A DNA stretch of 64,000 nt from Acinetobacter sp. ANC 3903 (lineage in GTDB: Bacteria > Pseudomonadota > Gammaproteobacteria > Pseudomonadales > Moraxellaceae): assembly GCF_002135315.1 (NCBI RefSeq), contig NZ_NEGA01000003.1, forward strand, positions 147,607 through 211,606, in the 5' to 3' direction. The notes beneath the pieces are model-generated. The model was not told where the DNA came from. It did no database searches and worked only from the letters and a program-made list of their open reading frames with translations. Positions 59,311-64,000 of the stretch are shown here, one piece after another. Made by a program: the position numbers and the translations under genes. Numbering within the stretch: position 1 is the first letter of the stretch; each line of letters opens with the position of its first letter.

Positions 59311-59478
59311 ACCAGACTCCTCTATACCGCCTTTTTTCCATCATAACTTGATTCAGGCTTAAATCGTTCATTTATTAAACGATAAGCACACAAAGTATGC
59401 AGGACAGCAAATGAGTTAAAACCGAGTCCATGTGCCTTGTTTAGGAAAATGGCTTATTGAAGATTAAACTACAGGCCT

Positions 59479-59505
59479 AAAAAAAGCCCTATGAAAAGGG
59501 CTTTA
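59479..59505 (-). terminator. terminator of the FadL-type gene
   Basis: AAAGCCCT/AGGGCTTT stem with a T-run on the minus strand. Confidence 0.8.
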
Positions 59506-59540
59506 AAGAGCTTTATATTACGCCTTTTAAAATCTAGAAG

Positions 59541-60800
59541 TTAGAACTTATAACCATAAGCCAAGCCTAAAATGTTCTGACTCATTGTCAAATTCGCTTC
59601 ACCACCACCAAAGCTTGCAGGAATGGACTGGTTACCCTTTACTTCTTTTTCTAAAGCATGGGTATATGCAATGCTGAGCTCTTGATGAGCATCTACATTC
59701 CATGTTGTGCCTACGCTCAGATGATCTTGTACAACCCCGGGTGCCAAGATATTCAAGAAGGTTTGATCTGCCGAAATTGGCTGATCGTTATGGCTATACC
59801 CGGCACGTAATGTTAATTTTGGATGCACCTGATAGCTTGCTGCAACTTTATACACGTTAATGTCATTCCAGCCAAAGCCCGGACCTTGATCAGAACCAAA
59901 GGCATGCCCTTGGAACAGCGGGTTAATCGCATGTCCAACCGAACCTACATCTGAATAGTTAATACGTTCCACATCTGCAGCCACATTCAACTTTGCTGTC
60001 AGCTGATAGGCTGCACCAATACCGTAACTTTCAGGTACATCAAAATCACCTTGTTCTGCAAATAAGCCACTGTATTGATCAAAGCGGTCTGCATCAATTT
60101 TAGATGCATAATTTACACCTAGAGTTAAACGCTCATCCAAAAACTTCCCGGCCCAACCCACACGCACGCCCACGCCTGTAGCGGAGTCTTTACCCTTATT
60201 ACTGAGCTTATCGCCATCAACAGAAAAACCCGCAAAGCCGCTAATACCTTTTGCTTCAAAACGTTGATACAAGATGTTGGTTGCAACACCAATCGATTGA
60301 TTTTTTGCATAGTGCCAAGAGACAGCAGGAGAAATAAAGATCTGTGACAAATCCACCCCCGCACTGCCTTGATTCCCAAATGCAGCAAATGGATTTTGCT
60401 TATAGCTGGTATTCATACCGCCATTGCCATAAATAGCAATCCCCAAATTAACTTGATCATTCACTTGATGGTTATAGGCAAATTCAGGCAGTACGAAATA
60501 CTTGCGACCATTGCCATCATAATGACCATTGGCACCCGGTACAGCATTCCCGACTATTTCTGATGAGCGATCAGGTGCAAAAATTGTTGCACCAATATCG
60601 ATTCTCGAGCCTATCCAGCTCAACCCTGCCGGGTTATTCGCAATGGTCAATGCATCTTGAAAATGTGCAATCGAGGTCCCGGCATTGCCCTGAGCCTTAA
60701 TGCCATAACCATGCATAAAGTATCCAGTCGTTGCAAATACAGGAGTACTGATCAGCGGCAATAAAGCAGTTAATAAACGGATAGAAGTTGGAGTATTCAT
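59541..60800 (-). CDS. FadL/TodX-family outer-membrane transporter
   Basis: This 419-residue outer-membrane protein has a signal peptide (cleavage near VFATT), then the FadL hatch start TGYFMHGYGIKAQGNAGTSIAHFQDALTIANNPAGL with its NPAG motif, a 14-strand beta-barrel pattern of alternating residues, and a terminal Phe (GYKF). FadL proteins let long-chain fatty acids or other hydrophobic compounds diffuse through the barrel wall. The exact substrate is unknown. No Shine-Dalgarno site is evident before the ATG. It is divergent from the FrnE-type gene. Confidence 0.9.
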   Translation of the reverse strand: MNTPTSIRLLTALLPLISTPVFATTGYFMHGYGIKAQGNAGTSIAHFQDALTIANNPAGLSWIGSRIDIGATIFAPDRSSEIVGNAVPGANGHYDGNGRKYFVLPEFAYNHQVNDQVNLGIAIYGNGGMNTSYKQNPFAAFGNQGSAGVDLSQIFISPAVSWHYAKNQSIGVATNILYQRFEAKGISGFAGFSVDGDKLSNKGKDSATGVGVRVGWAGKFLDERLTLGVNYASKIDADRFDQYSGLFAEQGDFDVPESYGIGAAYQLTAKLNVAADVERINYSDVGSVGHAINPLFQGHAFGSDQGPGFGWNDINVYKVAASYQVHPKLTLRAGYSHNDQPISADQTFLNILAPGVVQDHLSVGTTWNVDAHQELSIAYTHALEKEVKGNQSIPASFGGGEANLTMSQNILGLAYGYKF

Positions 60801-61044
60801 ATTAACAATTAATAAAATAATAATATATTTTTAAGAATATTATTTATTGTTATTCTTGTAATCTAATTAAATTGGAAATGCTTATTTGATATTTTCATAA
60901 TCATTACAATGCTTAAAGTTTCACTTTGTCTTTAGACCTATATTTTTATGTCATTGGATAAAGTCCTCATTTTTCATTTTTAGATGCTTTAAATTTTAAT
61001 CTCTACCCCCATCAATACAAGCAAGAAAAGATAAGAGAACTCTC

Positions 61045-61746
61045 ATGCGTGTAGATATTTGGTCAGATGTGGTTTGTCCATTTTGTTATATTGGTAAAAA
61101 ACGTCTGGAAGCTGCTGCTGAACAAGCAGGTGTGGAACTTGAAGTGCATTGGCATAGCTATGAGCTTGATCCGGAAGCACCCGTTCGTCAGGAAGTATCC
61201 AACTCTGAGCGTCTCGCACAAAAATATGGCCGCACCCTGGCCGAAGTTGAAGAAATGCAGCGTAATATTGCTGCCATGGCAGCCGAAGAAGGAATTCAGT
61301 TCAACTGGGAAAATGCCAACTCGGGTAATACTTTCAATGCCCACCGCATTATTCATTTAGCCCAAAGCAAAGGTTTGGGATCGGAAGCCAAAGAAGCCTT
61401 TTTTTACAGCTATATGACTCAAGGATTACCGATTGGTGAACGTGAAACGATTGAAGACGTTGCTGCACGAATTGGCTTAAATCCGGTTGAAGTGGATGAT
61501 CTGCTCAATTCAGACGAATTTGCAGATTTTGTCAAATTTGATGAAGATGTGGCTCGTGATCAACTCAAAGTGACCGGTGTACCATTCTTTGTTTTTGATC
61601 AACGTATCGCGCTAGCGGGTGCACAGCCACGTGAAGTGTTTTTACAGGTGATGGAAAAAGCACAGCAAGCTCCTCAACAAGCCAATATACCAGCTGAAGA
61701 TACGGCAGTCTGTAAAGAAGATAACTGTGACCTGCCAGAAAAATAA
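61045..61746 (+). CDS. FrnE-type DsbA-family oxidoreductase
   Basis: This 233-residue thioredoxin-fold protein has the active-site CPFC (Cys11, Cys14) at the first helix and a cis-Pro in TGVPFFVF, with an all-helical insertion between them. There is no signal peptide, so it acts in the cytoplasm, as FrnE/2-hydroxychromene-isomerase-like proteins do. A Cys pair (VCKEDNC) close to the C-terminus is notable, as in Deinococcus FrnE, where extra cysteines take part in exchange. Role in oxidative-stress tolerance is inferred from relatives. Confidence 0.85.
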   Translation: MRVDIWSDVVCPFCYIGKKRLEAAAEQAGVELEVHWHSYELDPEAPVRQEVSNSERLAQKYGRTLAEVEEMQRNIAAMAAEEGIQFNWENANSGNTFNAHRIIHLAQSKGLGSEAKEAFFYSYMTQGLPIGERETIEDVAARIGLNPVEVDDLLNSDEFADFVKFDEDVARDQLKVTGVPFFVFDQRIALAGAQPREVFLQVMEKAQQAPQQANIPAEDTAVCKEDNCDLPEK

Positions 61747-61775
61747 GCTTAAGTCTTAGGCAGAGCAAGCAAATG

Positions 61776-61804
61776 AAAATCCCCAGATAGTGGGGATTTT
61801 TTTA
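61776..61804. terminator. terminator between frnE-type gene and dodecin
   Basis: AAAATCCCC/GGGGATTTT stem with T-run on the plus strand; A-run on the other side lets it also serve the converging dodecin gene. Confidence 0.8.
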
Positions 61805-61825
61805 TCTTAAGATTTATTTATCTAT

Positions 61826-62026
61826 TCAATCAACCAAGAAACTAATTTTTAAATTCACCCGATATTCTGTAATTTTTTTATCCTTAATCACCACCTTTTG
61901 TTCATTAATCCATGCACCTTGCACATTTTTAACTGTTTCGGTGACTTTCTCGATTCCAGTTTGAATAGCATCTTCAAAACTTTTATTACTGCTTGAATTA
62001 ACCTCAACCACTTTTGCGATAGCCAT
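61826..62026 (-). CDS. dodecin (flavin-binding protein)
   Basis: The 66-residue protein fits the dodecin family: VVEVNSSSNKSFEDAIQ forms the first strand and helix, and GAWINEQKVVIKDKKITEYRVNLKISF the two later strands. The family's usual Trp for stacking flavin is present (AWI). Twelve copies form a hollow sphere that stores or buffers flavin. The ATG at 62026 has GAGGTG six bases upstream; an in-frame GTG just before it lies inside that site. Confidence 0.9.
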   Translation of the reverse strand: MAIAKVVEVNSSSNKSFEDAIQTGIEKVTETVKNVQGAWINEQKVVIKDKKITEYRVNLKISFLVD

Positions 62027-62088
62027 TGTTTTCACCTCAGGTTTTATTATTTTGAGTCCAGATCATAGGACATTTTTTAAATAAAAAA

Positions 62089-62120
62089 GTAAGTTTTAAC
62101 ATTACAGCGCAAAAACTTAC
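62089..62120. other. inverted repeat upstream of dodecin
   Basis: GTAAGTTTT and AAAACTTAC form perfect 9-base arms around a 14-base loop, 63 bases before the dodecin start, in the divergent promoter region. Confidence 0.35.
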
Positions 62121-62267
62121 ATCCAGGTCACATTATCTGTTTTTGCTGCACGCTTCTTACAAAAGACAACTTATCTATACAAGGCTTGGACACAATAAAA
62201 AGTGCAATTCGCTAGGCTAGTATGCGGAATATCTCGGTTCCAAATCATGAAATTTATAGAGGTAAAT

Positions 62268-62483
62268 ATGAACACTGAAACACAAAATGCTGCTGTTGAT
62301 GCTACCCCTGAACAACGTCCATGTGCAAAATCCCGTTTTTCCCCGACAGTAACAGGAGCACTGATTGGCGCAGTTGCTGGTAGCGTATTACCTGTTTTTG
62401 GCACTTTCAGCGGGGCCATTATTGGAGGTGTAGCTGGCAAGGTGTATGAGAAGAAATGCCAGAATTCATGCCATAAAATGTAG
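62268..62483 (+). CDS. small glycine-zipper protein
   Basis: The 71-residue protein has a polar start, a central Gly/Ala-rich hydrophobic span (TGALIGAVAGSVLPVFGTFSG... at about residues 29-56) with GxxxG spacing, and a short Cys/Lys tail. This is a glycine-zipper type membrane helix or hairpin. The ATG at 62268 has AGAGG five bases upstream; an upstream frame has no site. Function unknown. Confidence 0.6.
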   Translation: MNTETQNAAVDATPEQRPCAKSRFSPTVTGALIGAVAGSVLPVFGTFSGAIIGGVAGKVYEKKCQNSCHKM

Positions 62484-62509
62484 AATTTATTTATATTTTT
62501 AAAAGATTT

Positions 62510-62539
62510 AAGGCAGATTGCTAAAGGGCGATCTGCCTT
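62510..62539 (+). terminator. possible terminator hairpin after the glycine-zipper gene
   Basis: AAGGCAGAT/ATCTGCCTT, a perfect 9-bp stem with a 12-base loop, but without a clear T-run. Confidence 0.45.
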
Positions 62540-62726
62540 AGAGTAAAGACTCTAAATATATGATATATATAATTTTTTAAACTCGCCATTCATCTTTTTT
62601 AGCCCTCAAACCCTTACTTAATTTGATCATTTATTGATATTATTCATGTGAAGTTTATTTTTACCTATCTCCTTGCCTGGTTTATTTTTTTAATGTTCCA
62701 GACATCCTTGCATCTAAAGGAAAAAA

Positions 62727-62915
62727 ATGATGAACGTGATTAAATCGTTTTTGGCTGTAGCTGTTGTGGCTTGCTCTGCCCATCTATCTGCTCAAATTGT
62801 TTATATTCCAGATTTCCCTGTTAAAAAAGCGGTTGAAACAGTGAATACTGAACAAAAAGCACCTGCTACTGATGCTGTCGAGCACAGTGTAACTGGATCT
62901 AAAAAAGCTGCTTAA
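62727..62915 (+). CDS. small secreted or periplasmic protein of unknown function
   Basis: A 62-residue frame with AAGGAAAA before the ATG. Residues 5-22 are a signal peptide (cleavage near LSAQ). The mature part, about 40 residues, is polar, with Lys, Glu, Thr and Ala, and has no cysteine. I do not recognise a family; a strong terminator follows, supporting a real gene. Confidence 0.6.
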   Translation: MMNVIKSFLAVAVVACSAHLSAQIVYIPDFPVKKAVETVNTEQKAPATDAVEHSVTGSKKAA

Positions 62916-62927
62916 CCAGCGCTACAA

Positions 62928-62966
62928 ATAAAAACCAGACTGCGTAATCTCCGTCTGGTTTTTTTA
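62928..62966 (+). terminator. terminator of the 62-residue gene
   Basis: AACCAGAC/GTCTGGTT stem with a 12-base loop, then TTTTTTTATG. Confidence 0.85.
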
Positions 62967-63253
62967 TGTCCATTAATCAGCAGCTTATTTTTCAGCTTTT
63001 ATTCAGACAAAATTTCTTCTTTGTCGCAATTTCATCCCTTTCTTTTCAAAACCATTCAACAACTACAAACTTATTGCAGGATTTGTGTCGACCTCGCCAA
63101 AAAAAGTTGCTTGTTTTTTATTTAAAATTTACATTTTTTGCAAATTATGTCTATAAATGCTCAAAAACTGACAATTTTTTTCATGCTTTTTCTTGCTAAA
63201 TACATATAATCAAAACAATTAAACAAATAACTCACTCTATCAAAAGTGTTCAT
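62967..63253. other. AT-rich spacer
   Basis: Apart from the promoter that must serve the two small genes after it, I see nothing definite. Confidence 0.4.
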
Positions 63254-63433
63254 ATGCAAGAACTTCAAGCGCTGATTCAAGGGAAGATTCCTCCGCAAAT
63301 GATCAACATCGACAAGTTGGTCGTGCTTGCTGAGCATTACCCTCAGCCCACGTCTGCAGAATATAAATTACTTGAACTTGCGATCAATATCGTATTGGCA
63401 AGTTATCTAGAAAAAGCACAAAAGCATCTCTAG
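63254..63433 (+). CDS. 59-residue hypothetical protein
   Basis: A short frame from ATG 63254 to TAG 63431-63433 codes for a soluble, mostly helical protein (QELQALIQGKIPPQM, then LLELAINIVLASYLEKAQ). The ribosome site is weak (AAGTG). It ends 10 bases before the next ORF, whose AGAGG site overlaps this stop, so the two look like one unit. The family is unknown. Confidence 0.55.
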   Translation: MQELQALIQGKIPPQMINIDKLVVLAEHYPQPTSAEYKLLELAINIVLASYLEKAQKHL

Positions 63434-63443
63434 AGGTCAGCGC

Positions 63444-64000
<557 letters not shown>

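Noticed and set aside
59186..59371. Minus-strand ORF of 61 codons over the amber-interrupted gene
   Set aside because: It is in a different frame from the membrane anchor and coiled-coil frame and looks like a shadow.
62966..63199. Plus-strand ORF of 77 codons
   Set aside because: It begins in the T-run of a terminator, has no ribosome site and a composition expected of AT-rich noncoding DNA.

Overview
The window looks like chromosomal core DNA of an Acinetobacter-type gammaproteobacterium (Moraxellaceae). The evidence is gene content and order (a pilMNOPQ-aroK-aroB-SPOR-gltBD block divergent from a class A PBP gene, a shortened dcw cluster, ompR-envZ beside tex and a CoA-transferase gene), an acr1-type fatty acyl-CoA reductase, AT-rich spacers and small palindromic spacer repeats. 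I cannot name the species. I saw no insertion sequence, prophage, CRISPR array or rRNA gene.

Layout. 1-3664 (all minus): a type IV pilin gene with a -24/-12 (sigma-54) promoter, followed by a membrane/TPR protein, a family 2 glycosyltransferase and the start of an ABC exporter; I read this as a candidate pilin-modification cassette. 3874-7168: a lemA/TPM-domain operon and a ferritin-like putative metal-dependent hydrolase. 7465-21603: gltD, gltB, a SPOR-like protein, aroB, aroK and pilQPONM, all minus. 21769-24297: the bifunctional penicillin-binding protein PonA, divergent from pilM. 24338-32361: rlmA, then the rsmH-ftsL-ftsI-murE-murF-mraY cluster. 32785-35055: two tandem sulfate-binding-protein paralogues. 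35419-38109: a small secreted protein, gltX, tRNA-Ala, tRNA-Glu and a small split-zinc-ribbon membrane protein. 38134-46485: metal efflux genes (czcD; czcI-czcC-czcB-czcA) with a Sel1-repeat gene between them. 46625-53889: ettA, metY, acr1, a small membrane protein and tex. 54083-58456: a possible 43-residue ORF, ompR, envZ and a succinyl-CoA:acetate CoA-transferase-type gene. 58561-64000: a gene interrupted by an in-frame amber codon, a FadL-type porin, a FrnE-type DsbA protein, dodecin, several very small ORFs, and a truncated ORF ending in an ACCGAG hexanucleotide repeat that runs off the window.

How the genes work together. The two largest themes are the cell envelope (pilus secretin and alignment complex, PonA, FtsI/FtsL and cytoplasmic murein synthesis) and nitrogen/aromatic metabolism (gltBD, aroKB). 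The czc genes form a complete three-part RND pump plus a CDF exporter. OmpR/EnvZ supplies envelope signalling.

Most of the window is ordinary housekeeping sequence. The parts most worth a second look are the pilin-linked glycosyltransferase cassette, the Thr-Glu hexanucleotide repeat at the right edge, the palindromic repeat inside ompR-envZ, the amber-interrupted gene, and the small ORF directly in front of ompR.
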